Both the position numbers and the translations under genes were made by a program. Shown piece after piece: positions 1 through 6,315 of a stretch of DNA of 7,829 bases. The notes beneath the pieces are model-generated. The model did not search any database. It saw nothing but the letters and a program-made list of their open reading frames with translations, and had not been told where the DNA came from. The DNA comes from an uncultured Sutterella sp. Its GTDB lineage: Bacteria > Pseudomonadota > Gammaproteobacteria > Burkholderiales > Burkholderiaceae_F. The DNA lies in assembly GCA_900554675.1 (NCBI GenBank), contig USIM01000038.1, forward strand, positions 1 through 7,829, written 5' to 3'. How positions within the stretch are numbered: the stretch's first letter is position 1; every line of letters begins with the position of its first letter.

Positions 1-37
1 ATCTACACTCTTTCCCTACACGACGCTCTTCCGATCT
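1..37 (+). other. Illumina adapter remnant (not genomic)
   Basis: These 37 bases are identical to the 3' end of the Illumina P5/read-1 adapter, ending in GCTCTTCCGATCT. On the minus strand they read AGATCGGAAGAGCGTCGTG and onward, which is the usual 3' read-through seen in read 2 when an insert is shorter than the read. The contig end was therefore built from untrimmed read-through. Genomic sequence begins at 38. The adapter supplies the last six codons (DRKSVV) and the TAG stop of the minus-strand reading frame that runs into it. Confidence 0.98.
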
Positions 38-501
38 TTATCGGGTTTGACGCTCGAGGTTGCTTTCTCTTTTTGTGTCGCTTTTGCGGATTTAACGGGA
101 GGCTTTTGAGAGACTTTCTTTGTCGATGATAAAAGGCTCACACTGTCTTGCGAATCTTGAGAAGTTTTCCCTTGGGGCGTGTCTTTACTCTCTGAAGCCT
201 TTGATGCAGAGTCCGTTTGAACGTCTGTGGATTGCTCTTTAGAGTCCGAGGTGACGGAGGGGCCTCGGCGACGATTGTCACCATTGGTCCCTCCGTCACC
301 CGGTAGGGAGACTTTACGTTCTTGGCCTTGACCACCCGTGTCGCCACCGCCATTACCAACTAAATCGATACTGATGAGTCCGTCACCACCGACGCTGGGT
401 TGATGAGCGGAAAAACCGATGAGCGCCCCTATGATTGCCACGTGAATCGCAATGGAGATACCATAGGCGGATAGCCAATGAGGTTGCGTTTCTTTGTCCA
501 T
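16..501 (-). CDS. tonB: TonB-like energy transducer, 3' end lost; false C-terminus from adapter
   Basis: This is an inner-membrane-anchored, periplasm-spanning protein predicted to pass ExbB-ExbD energy to outer-membrane receptors. Residues 10-31 form one N-terminal membrane helix containing Ser16, His20, Leu27 and Ser31, the SHLS pattern of E. coli TonB at the same residue numbers. The following ~120 residues are low complexity, first Gly-rich (38-60), then Ser/Asp/Lys-rich, with only one PP pair, so the usual Pro-Glu/Pro-Lys spacer is absent. Only residues 1-155 are genomic. Residues 156-161 (DRKSVV) and the stop at 16-18 come from the adapter, so the C-terminal receptor-binding domain lies beyond the contig. 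The ATG at 501 shares one base with the exbD stop (TAATG), and GAG sits 8 bases upstream. A TolA-like protein is an alternative, but exbB-exbD linkage and the SHLS pattern favour TonB. Confidence 0.82.
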   Translation of the reverse strand: MDKETQPHWLSAYGISIAIHVAIIGALIGFSAHQPSVGGDGLISIDLVGNGGGDTGGQGQERKVSLPGDGGTNGDNRRRGPSVTSDSKEQSTDVQTDSASKASESKDTPQGKTSQDSQDSVSLLSSTKKVSQKPPVKSAKATQKEKATSSVKPDKDRKSVV

Positions 502-905
502 TACTGACTCTCGGTGGCAATGGAAATGCGGTCAATGCCCGCATGACGAATGGCATCCATCACGGTCACAACGTCGCCATAGGACGAATCCACGTCGCCT
601 CGTAAAACAACGGTGACTTTTTCAGACTTTTCTTTGGCGCTGATCAAACGACTTTGAAGATCGGGTAAGGAAATCTTTTCACGCTCAAAGTAAATGGCGC
701 CGTTTTTATCGACCGAGACAGGAAGCGTTTTGGTCGTGTCCACTTTGGCGACTGTTGCAACAGGCAACTTCAATGCAATGGTTTTTTGCGTGACCATTGT
801 GAGCATCGAGAGCATGAAAAACACCAAAAGAAAGAAAATGATGTCAATCATGGGAATAATCATGATCGTTGGTTTTTCCTCAATGTATAGAGAACGCAAA
901 CGCAT
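501..905 (-). CDS. exbD: ExbD biopolymer transport protein (minus-strand module)
   Basis: This 134-residue protein has the usual ExbD length. It has a short cytoplasmic N-terminus, one membrane helix at about residues 14-36 and a periplasmic domain. The motif IIPMID places the essential channel aspartate at Asp21, equivalent to Asp25 of E. coli ExbD. The periplasmic end SSYGDVVTVMDAIRHAGI followed by RISIATE is typical of the family. With ExbB it forms the proton-driven motor that energises TonB. The ATG at 905 follows the exbB stop by 6 bases, and AAAGG lies about 10 bases upstream inside the end of exbB. The stop overlaps the next start by one base, so the three genes are surely co-transcribed. 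A TolR role is less likely because a receptor is in the same operon. Confidence 0.93.
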   Translation of the reverse strand: MRLRSLYIEEKPTIMIIPMIDIIFFLLVFFMLSMLTMVTQKTIALKLPVATVAKVDTTKTLPVSVDKNGAIYFEREKISLPDLQSRLISAKEKSEKVTVVLRGDVDSSYGDVVTVMDAIRHAGIDRISIATESQ

Positions 906-911
906 GTATTG

Positions 912-1514
912 TTAACCTTTTCGAGAAGCAAGAAAGTGATTAGCACCTGTTTCAATATTGGTAATTAATCGATTGGCCATTTGAGATAACCAAACATGCA
1001 CAATTAAAGCCAAAATTGCGACAAAGAGGCCAAACGCCGTTGCGATTAGCGCTTCAGCAACACCACCGGTAATTGCAAAGGGTTGACCGTCAGAGATCGA
1101 CAAAATATCAAACGCATTAATCATCCCTGTGACAGTGCCTAATAATCCCAACAAAGGAGACAGCGTTACGATGGCGCTTAGATAATTGAGATTCGCACGA
1201 ATGTGAGAGGCGGCTTGAGTCAAACTGCCTTCAATGTAGTCATTAAGATTAATGGATGTATGACTCTTATCAATAGCGTCAGATAAGGTATCACCTAAAA
1301 TTCCTCCGGCCTTTTGGCATAGAGCTTTAGCCTCAGACACTTTTCCTGAGTGCATTAAAAGAGGAAGTTTGGCCTTAAGGAGCAGCATGTCACTATCCGA
1401 AGCCTTGTAGAAGCGATAACGCTCTACGGCAATCGCAACCGTTGCAATTGAAGCAAAGAGGATTGGCCACATCACGTAGCCACCAGCGAGAAATAAATTA
1501 ATAAGAGGAGTCAT
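912..1514 (-). CDS. exbB: ExbB, MotA/TolQ/ExbB proton channel family (minus-strand module)
   Basis: This 200-residue inner-membrane protein has three membrane helices: about residues 8-30, 110-136 and 150-176. The second holds SPLLGLLGTVTGM, a hallmark of the family. The third begins GGVAEALIATAFGL, with Glu154 and Thr159 matching E. coli ExbB Glu176 and Thr181. The family then normally has AIPA. Here Leu168 replaces the conserved proline (VAILAL). The cytoplasmic loop between helices 1 and 2 (about 31-108) has the usual length. The ATG at 1514 lies 17 bases after the receptor stop, with only a weak GAG upstream, so translation may be coupled to the receptor message. It builds the proton channel with ExbD. 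A TolQ assignment is possible by family alone, but the gene neighbours argue for ExbB. Confidence 0.92.
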   Translation of the reverse strand: MTPLINLFLAGGYVMWPILFASIATVAIAVERYRFYKASDSDMLLLKAKLPLLMHSGKVSEAKALCQKAGGILGDTLSDAIDKSHTSINLNDYIEGSLTQAASHIRANLNYLSAIVTLSPLLGLLGTVTGMINAFDILSISDGQPFAITGGVAEALIATAFGLFVAILALIVHVWLSQMANRLITNIETGANHFLASRKG

Positions 1515-1531
1515 TTTTATCTCATTGAGTT

Positions 1532-3208
1532 TTAGTATGTACCTTTTAAGCCGATAAAGAAGGCTCTTTTTGCGCCAGGAATAACAGTACTGTAAGCACT
1601 AGCGCTTTGAGATTGATACTCCCAATATTCTTCATTGGTAATGTTGGTAACCCCAGCGTAGATGTCTAACCAATGACGAGGACTCCAGCGTACGGAAGCG
1701 TCCCACAAGCCATAAGAGTGAAAGACACCGCCGTCATCTTTGTCACCTTCCTTCATGAAATTGTTGTAGGAACCAAAGCGTGCGTATTGAGTGGAAATCG
1801 AGAGATTGTCATTGACATCAAACGTAGCCTTAACGGTAGCCTTATGTTTTGGCACTTTTTGTAAGCCACTAGAGGCGTAGTCAATTGAAATACTATTGTC
1901 CTTTAAGAATTGACAGGCTTTAGCATTGCGGCAACGGGTTTTGCCCATGGTGTATGAGTAAGACTCTTCAAGGGTAAGCTTGCCAATTGTTTGACTTAAT
2001 GAAATATCCGCACCCCAACGGCGAGATTTAAGAAGATTGAGCGATTGTCGGGTAAGACCATCGTCAGTATTTAATAAAAAGCGATTCATTTGGTTATCTG
2101 TTTCCGACAACCAAGCCGTGAGACTCACAGTAGAAATGCCGATCTGATCTCTTAAGCCCAATTCATAGAGATTAAAAATTTCATCTTCAGCTTTAGTTGC
2201 CGACATGACTTTACCGCTTGGGGTAGCGATAGAGTCGGTAATTTGAAGGCCATCGGGCACGGTGTAACCACGCTCGTAGCGGGCATAAACGCGACCCGTA
2301 TCGCGATAGTTGTAAGCAGCAGATAATTCAAAGGCAGAATTCCAACGATTAGAGGTGTCTGAAGCAGATCCTTCAGTTAAGTCGGCTTTATCAAACTGCC
2401 ACTTGGTTAATTCGCGTCTTACGCCTTGCGTGAATTCAAAATCGTTCCAATTAATGGTGTTTAAGGCAAATAGTGCATACGTTCCCTTGTCATACTCGTA
2501 ATGCAACGGTTGGACACGGTATGTCCCATTGCTGACATATTTGTAGTTGTCGTAGGCAAGATTAGCTTTTTGACGGGTATAGTCCAATCCAACTAAGACC
2601 GATGCATTGTCAGCGTAATTCCAATCAAGTTTTGAGCGTACGCCGTGGCCGTCGTGGTCCATGCGCTTATTTTCATCGTCCACACCGATGTAAAAGCCAT
2701 CGTTATAGAAAATGTCACTGGTGAAATGCAACGTATCGGAAATGTCGTTGATGTAACTCACATTCACGGTATCCAGCTTTCTATCACCGTGAAGATAATC
2801 TTTCACAGTTTTCTTGATTTTGTGACCTTCGCTATCGAGCCCAATGGTAATCGTCTTGTCACCGGGGCGATAGTCTTCACCTTCTTCTTTGACTTTGGAA
2901 AGCTTGACGTTACCAACGTATTGGGAGTCTTCCTCAAGGCGGCTTAATCGCAAGGTGATGGCTTGGTCTTTAGTGAGATTAAAGCGAAGCCCTGCGGAGT
3001 AGTAATCGGAATTGCGATACGTGTCTACAAAGTAAAGATCACGATCCAAGTGCGAGTAACTGATATCGTAGGCAAAACGGTTGTCATCAAAGGTGCCACC
3101 AACGTTGGCGTTGAGGCGATAGCCTTTGCTGTTATATTCTGATGTTGACAACGCCACCAGAAGCGCCGGAGCCATACAAAACACTGCCACCGCCCGGGAT
3201 GATTTCAA
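1532..3208 (-). CDS. TonB-dependent receptor, C-terminal beta-barrel fragment
   Basis: This open frame of 558 codons encodes the receptor barrel. Family-like sequence begins only at about residue 24 (EYNSKGYRLNANVGG). Residues 1-23 are an out-of-frame reading of the plug, starting at TTG with no useful ribosome site, so the assigned start is almost certainly not real. The barrel shows alternating strands and charged loops throughout. It ends in the usual C-terminal signature (YAGVTNITNEEYW, then a final strand ending in tyrosine), so this end is complete. Two cysteines at residues 426 and 432 (RCRNAKACQF) could form a loop disulfide. The strand-loop region YERGYTVPDGLQI at about 310-322 takes the place of the FRAP segment of other receptors. 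exbB follows after 17 bases, linking this receptor to the minus-strand energiser set. Confidence 0.85.
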   Translation of the reverse strand: MKSSRAVAVFCMAPALLVALSTSEYNSKGYRLNANVGGTFDDNRFAYDISYSHLDRDLYFVDTYRNSDYYSAGLRFNLTKDQAITLRLSRLEEDSQYVGNVKLSKVKEEGEDYRPGDKTITIGLDSEGHKIKKTVKDYLHGDRKLDTVNVSYINDISDTLHFTSDIFYNDGFYIGVDDENKRMDHDGHGVRSKLDWNYADNASVLVGLDYTRQKANLAYDNYKYVSNGTYRVQPLHYEYDKGTYALFALNTINWNDFEFTQGVRRELTKWQFDKADLTEGSASDTSNRWNSAFELSAAYNYRDTGRVYARYERGYTVPDGLQITDSIATPSGKVMSATKAEDEIFNLYELGLRDQIGISTVSLTAWLSETDNQMNRFLLNTDDGLTRQSLNLLKSRRWGADISLSQTIGKLTLEESYSYTMGKTRCRNAKACQFLKDNSISIDYASSGLQKVPKHKATVKATFDVNDNLSISTQYARFGSYNNFMKEGDKDDGGVFHSYGLWDASVRWSPRHWLDIYAGVTNITNEEYWEYQSQSASAYSTVIPGAKRAFFIGLKGTY

Positions 3209-3629
3209 TACGCTCCAGTTGTTCCACCGGTACCACGTCGTAGTTGGTGTGATTGGGGTGATTCACCAAAGTCGTAATCGGCGCACCGTCTAAGAGCACT
3301 TGAATGTTACGTGTAGCTTGGTCTTGGCCTTGTCCACGAATATCAATGTTGCCCATGCCGGTGGAATTGACGTTCACCATGGTTTGGGTGCTCAGCACAT
3401 CCGAAATCGTGCGTTTTCCCTTTTGTTGTATTTCCTCTTTCGGGATCACGATGATTTCTTTGGTATTACGTAAACGTTCAATTTCAACGTAGTCAGGACG
3501 AACGTAGCTATCTTGTAACTTAATGTCTTCATCAAGTAACGAAGAGCCTGCCTGTATTGGACTAGCAAGAGACAATAGTGCGCAAGCGATGCTTGCGCCA
3601 AGTAGAGTCGGTTTGCTTGGGAATTTCAT
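3132..3629 (-). CDS. TonB-dependent receptor, N-terminal fragment (signal peptide and plug)
   Basis: This 165-residue fragment has a Sec signal peptide with a hydrophobic core at residues 8-22 and likely cleavage after SPIQA (Ala27). The plug domain spans about 56-163: KEEIQQKGKRTISDVL, NIDIRGQGQD, NIQVLLDGAPI, LERIEIIPGG and SVLYGSGASGGVVNI are all recognisable plug motifs. The TonB box is not clear; YVEIERL at 47-53 is the best candidate. Two histidines (124 and 127) lie in the plug loop NHPNHTNYD. The ATG at 3629 has AGG about 10 bases upstream. By itself the fragment would be exported to the periplasm but cannot form a barrel. The ligand cannot be deduced. Confidence 0.85.
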   Translation of the reverse strand: MKFPSKPTLLGASIACALLSLASPIQAGSSLLDEDIKLQDSYVRPDYVEIERLRNTKEIIVIPKEEIQQKGKRTISDVLSTQTMVNVNSTGMGNIDIRGQGQDQATRNIQVLLDGAPITTLVNHPNHTNYDVVPVEQLERIEIIPGGGSVLYGSGASGGVVNIRI

Positions 3630-3704
3630 GAATTGTGCGCCTTATCAAGGATAGTTTGCGTTAGGGGTTATTACTAGTGGGTGAATTTTAGTAACGAGGA
3701 TTAA

Positions 3705-3780
3705 CAGAATCTGAAGATGGAAGAAAAAATTGTAAAAGGCGATAGAGTGGGGCAATGATTCGACCAGATACTGAAGATTG
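3705..3780. repeat. Two direct copies of CAGNNNCTGAAGATNG, 60 bp apart
   Basis: CAGAATCTGAAGATGG at 3705-3720 and CAGATACTGAAGATTG at 3765-3780 agree at 13 of 16 positions and lie in the same orientation exactly 60 bases apart. Each contains a small dyad, CAG-N3-CTG, followed by AAGAT. Two sites on the same face of the helix at about six turns could be paired operators for a regulator that controls one or both receptor genes. The function is inferred only from repetition and position. Confidence 0.45.
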
Positions 3781-3852
3781 ACTATTTACCCGTGTTAAGT
3801 CATCAGTAATGTACAAAAGAATGAATGCTTTTAAGATAAATTTAAACCTTCT

Positions 3853-3870
3853 ATGACAAAATCCTGTCAT
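3853..3870. promoter_or_regulatory. 18-bp dyad ATGACA-N6-TGTCAT, possible operator
   Basis: Perfect 6-bp arms flank a 6-base centre (AAATCC). The site lies 83 bases upstream of the plus-strand receptor start and 223 bases upstream of the minus-strand one, a position suited to a dimeric regulator. It does not resemble a Fur box. The right arm overlaps a possible minus-strand -35 (TTGTCA read from the other strand at the left arm). This is a candidate site only. Confidence 0.35.
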
Positions 3871-3943
3871 TCGTAAATTGTCGAAGTGCGTTCGTTTAGT
3901 GACAAAGAATAAAGAGAGCTAACCGAACGTGTTTTTAATTCTT

Positions 3944-3948
3944 AGGAG
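3944..3948 (+). promoter_or_regulatory. Ribosome binding site AGGAG that fixes the plus-strand receptor start
   Basis: AGGAG ends 5 bases before the ATG at 3954. An in-frame GTG at 3948 overlaps this site and has no site of its own, so the longer reading (two extra residues) is rejected and translation is placed at ATG 3954, giving MSKFGLLSRT. Confidence 0.85.
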
Positions 3949-3953
3949 TGATC

Positions 3954-6221
3954 ATGTCCAAATTCGGACTTTTATCCCGCACGACGTTGGCTTTGTCTGT
4001 GGCTGCTGCTTTTGCTGCTCCTGCCATGGCTCAAGTCAATACGGCCCCTGTCGTTCAATCTCAAGACGTCATGGTGACGGCTTCTCGTTCTGAAAAAGCT
4101 TTGGCTGACGTCAATATGTCGGTCTCTGTCATTACCGCTGAAGACATTAAGCGCGCCGGTTCCGTTAAGGGCGTTGCTGACTTATTGGAAACGACCGTGC
4201 CGGGTCTTCGTGTTCGCAACGACGGTTCTCAAGGTTTGGACCGTATCTCGATGCGTGGTGAAGATGCTTTCCGCACGTTGGTGATGGTTAACGGCCAACG
4301 CATCACGGAACAAAAGTCCATGTCGGGTGCTCCGATTTTGATCGATCCTTCTCAAGTTGAACGTATTGAAGTGATCCGTGGTCCTGCCTCTGTTCTCTAC
4401 GGTTCTGACGCCATTGGCGGTGCCGTCAACATCATCACGAAAAAGGGCGCTGATAAGCCCGTGAGCGCAACGGTGTCTGCCGGTTATGACGGTTCTGCCG
4501 ACGGTAAGAACGGTTCTGCCAGCATCAGCGGTTCTTCTAATGGTTGGAACTGGCGCTTGGGTGTGGCTGGTAAGGATTATGACCTCTTGGATACGCCGAG
4601 AGGCAAAGCTGCCCACACGCAATTTGATTCGAAGTCGGCTGACGCCTTCTTGTCTTACGATATCGATCCCAACAAGACGATCGGTTTGACGTTAAGCCAC
4701 TATGACTTGGACTTCTGGAGTGGTGACCAATCAAAGGAAAATCCCGATGATTTCTGGGTGCACGTGCCGGAATGGAAGCGCACGCGTGGTGCTATCTTTG
4801 GTGAATTTAAGAATATCTCGGATACGTTAAGCCGTGTGCGTATCGATCTCTCTCAAGAACGTAATGAGAAGAAGATGGATAACCACGTTCGTACTGATGC
4901 AAATCCGTCCGTTATGTTGGCTGAAATGGCTCCTATGTATGCGGGTCTGGTCAGTTCAAAAAAGAATAAAGCGACGGTTGATAACTTTACCGATAATACA
5001 ACCGATACCACTTCTCTTAGTATTCAAACAGATTGGAATATCGCAGATAATCATTTCTTAATCGTTGGTTATGAATTGGCATATGACAAACTCAAAGCTT
5101 CGAGTTTTAGTCAAATAGATACTAACTTTGATGCCAAAGATAACTTAGCTTATATGTATCCCAATGGGCATGTTTTTATCAATGCGAATACTGACTACAA
5201 TGGGGATCAATTCCGTCATGCAATTTTTGCAGCAATGGAAAGTACCATTGCTGATGACTGGGTTGCCAATTACGGTGTTCGTTACACTTGGGTAAAAAGT
5301 GAGATGGATATCCACAAAGCTGGAGGGAATGGAACAGTGACACTGTACCCACCTCCTGAAAGTGGTCGCCCTGAAATGCAACGACCCGTTAATATTAATG
5401 CGTCTTCGGAATCCTATGACAATTCAGAAGGTAAGGCCGTCTTTAATGCTGGCTTGACTTACAATGGTTTTGAAAACCTTGTTTTGCGTGCCAACTACGC
5501 CCAAGGCTATCGTGCACCGATTTTGCAAGAACTCTTTATTGACTCTATGATGGGTGGTCATATCACTCGAGCCAACGAGAATTTGAAGCCTGAAACAAGC
5601 GATAACTTTGAAATTGGTGCTCGTTATCAAAAGGGTGGCTTAACGTTAGATACGGCAGTCTTTTACTCTGTTGCTGATAACTACATTACGGCAGCCCCCG
5701 ACGGTAAAGATATTTTTGAATATCGAAACATTGCCGAAGCCAAGACCCTTGGTTTTGAAATGCAATCGAGCCTTCGAGTTGGCGACTTTGAGCCATACAC
5801 GACTGTGACGTTATTACAGCGAGAATATGATCATGGTGATGTCACAACGAAGAAGACGGGTACGCCTAAGGCTTCGGCTCGCGTGGGTGTGCGTTACTTC
5901 AAGACCGCTATGAATGCTGACTGGAATGCTGACTTCTATATCGTTACGCAAACGAAGACTGAAGAGTTTAATTTCGCAGACGATGAGACGACGAACGGTG
6001 ATACGACAAAAGGAGAGACGACGAAGTTTGGTGGCTTTACCACCTTTAACTTGACTGGTGGTGTCGCCTTCGGTCCGAATAAGGCTTACCGTTTGGATGC
6101 CGGTATTTATAACATTGGTGACAAGCTCTATCGCTACAATGGCGGTAAAATGGATGACCTTGTCCGTACCGTGTACGAACCGGGTCGCCATGCGGCTGTG
6201 AAGTTCACGGCAACGTTCTAA
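3954..6221 (+). CDS. TonB-dependent outer-membrane receptor, intact (heme or siderophore type)
   Basis: This 755-residue receptor takes up a ligand across the outer membrane using TonB. The signal peptide ends at APAMA (Ala26). The TonB box DVMVTASR is at 38-45. The plug covers about 46-162, with ISMRGEDAFRTLVMVNG, VERIEVIRGPASVLYGSDA and GGAVNIITKK. The barrel covers about 163-755 and ends in a terminal phenylalanine. YRAP at 519-522 and NENLKPE at 541-547 with His536 between them resemble the FRAP/NPNL segment of heme receptors, but catecholate receptors have related motifs, so the ligand stays open. There are no cysteines in the mature protein. GC falls sharply in the middle of the barrel (about 4980-5160). 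Three tandem 15-bp units lie near the end (5982-6026). exbB, exbD and tonB follow after a 124-base gap with hairpins. Confidence 0.95.
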   Translation: MSKFGLLSRTTLALSVAAAFAAPAMAQVNTAPVVQSQDVMVTASRSEKALADVNMSVSVITAEDIKRAGSVKGVADLLETTVPGLRVRNDGSQGLDRISMRGEDAFRTLVMVNGQRITEQKSMSGAPILIDPSQVERIEVIRGPASVLYGSDAIGGAVNIITKKGADKPVSATVSAGYDGSADGKNGSASISGSSNGWNWRLGVAGKDYDLLDTPRGKAAHTQFDSKSADAFLSYDIDPNKTIGLTLSHYDLDFWSGDQSKENPDDFWVHVPEWKRTRGAIFGEFKNISDTLSRVRIDLSQERNEKKMDNHVRTDANPSVMLAEMAPMYAGLVSSKKNKATVDNFTDNTTDTTSLSIQTDWNIADNHFLIVGYELAYDKLKASSFSQIDTNFDAKDNLAYMYPNGHVFINANTDYNGDQFRHAIFAAMESTIADDWVANYGVRYTWVKSEMDIHKAGGNGTVTLYPPPESGRPEMQRPVNINASSESYDNSEGKAVFNAGLTYNGFENLVLRANYAQGYRAPILQELFIDSMMGGHITRANENLKPETSDNFEIGARYQKGGLTLDTAVFYSVADNYITAAPDGKDIFEYRNIAEAKTLGFEMQSSLRVGDFEPYTTVTLLQREYDHGDVTTKKTGTPKASARVGVRYFKTAMNADWNADFYIVTQTKTEEFNFADDETTNGDTTKGETTKFGGFTTFNLTGGVAFGPNKAYRLDAGIYNIGDKLYRYNGGKMDDLVRTVYEPGRHAAVKFTATF
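5982..6026 (+). repeat. Three tandem 15-bp units inside the receptor gene
   Basis: The units GATGAGACGACGAAC, GGTGATACGACAAAA and GGAGAGACGACGAAG encode DETTN, GDTTK and GETTK (residues 677-691). They lie in a hydrophilic segment between strand-like stretches, so probably a surface loop. Gain or loss of one unit changes the loop by five residues without breaking the frame, but the units have already diverged, so ongoing slippage is uncertain. Confidence 0.75.
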
Positions 6222-6226
6222 TTGAT

Positions 6227-6269
6227 GTTGGTGTGCCAACCGTGAAATCAAGGATTTTCTTGATTTCAC
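6227..6269 (+). terminator. Two adjacent hairpins just after the receptor stop
   Basis: A small stem GTTGG-TGTG-CCAAC (6227-6240) is followed by a perfect 11-bp stem GTGAAATCAAG / CTTGATTTCAC with a 6-base loop (6242-6269). No U-tract follows on either strand, so this is not a textbook intrinsic terminator. Its place 5 bases after the receptor stop suggests message stabilisation or partial termination, letting the abundant receptor be made in excess of the downstream ExbB-ExbD-TonB. Confidence 0.5.
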
Positions 6270-6285
6270 CTAAATACTGACAAAG

Positions 6286-6315
6286 GGCTTGTGGCGTTTT
6301 TTACGATCACAAGCC
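6286..6315 (+). other. Third inverted repeat before exbB with a T-run in its loop
   Basis: GGCTTGTG (6286-6293) pairs with CACAAGCC (6308-6315) across a 14-base loop that contains six T residues. The loop half TTTTTTACGA can also pair with TCGTTAAAAAA at 6320-6330, nearly overlapping the exbB leader, so two exclusive folds are possible. This may be an attenuator-like element or chance. Confidence 0.35.

Larger units (their letters stand above)
1532..3629 (-). pseudogene. TonB-dependent receptor split by a frame disruption at the plug-barrel junction
   Basis: The two fragments listed separately are one receptor gene. The plug fragment reads in family register to GGVVNI at 3141, then reaches a stop at 3132-3134. 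The barrel continues in the +1 frame from about 3139 (EYNSKGY). Restoring one frame needs a loss of 3n+2 bases or a gain of 3n+1. The intact receptor in this window has about 14 residues between its GGAVNI and the residues aligning with EYNSKGY, and none of that linker is present here. An out-of-frame deletion of roughly 40 bases therefore fits better than a single-base error. No slippery heptamer is present, so programmed frameshifting is unlikely. The rest of the gene is clean, which suggests a recent event, a switchable allele or an assembly fault. The intact product would be about 710 residues, normal for the family. Confidence 0.85.
3630..3953. promoter_or_regulatory. Shared intergenic region between the two divergent receptor genes
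   Basis: These 324 bases separate the two receptor starts and must contain the promoters of both modules. I see a pair of related 16-mers (3705-3720 and 3765-3780), an 18-bp dyad (3853-3870) and an AT-rich stretch around 3829-3850. On the minus strand, TTGTCA inside the right half of the dyad is a fair -35 match, but the -10 candidates 15-17 bases downstream are poor. On the plus strand AAGAAT at 3905-3910 is a possible -10 without a good -35. I found no convincing Fur box and no known riboswitch. A 60-codon open frame on the minus strand (3870-3688) has no recognisable features and is probably not a gene. Confidence 0.6.

Noticed and set aside
3132..3208. Programmed ribosomal frameshift joining plug and barrel
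   Set aside because: No slippery heptamer or nearby stimulatory structure is evident, and the conserved linker itself is missing, which frameshifting would not explain.
3801..3850. Fur box or AT-rich iron-response site
   Set aside because: The stretch is AT-rich with a weak TTTAA/TTAAA inverted repeat but lacks the repeated GATAAT hexamers of a Fur site.
3688..3870. 60-codon minus-strand open frame in the intergenic region
   Set aside because: No recognisable domain, and it overlaps the best candidate regulatory sites of both receptor genes. Its length is within chance expectation.
3948..3953. GTG start giving a two-residue longer receptor
   Set aside because: The GTG overlaps the AGGAG ribosome site, which is ideally spaced for ATG 3954.
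4182..4734. Minus-strand and alternative-frame open frames across the intact receptor gene
   Set aside because: They are shadows of a well-supported coding region, with compositions rich in Arg/His/Thr and no motifs.
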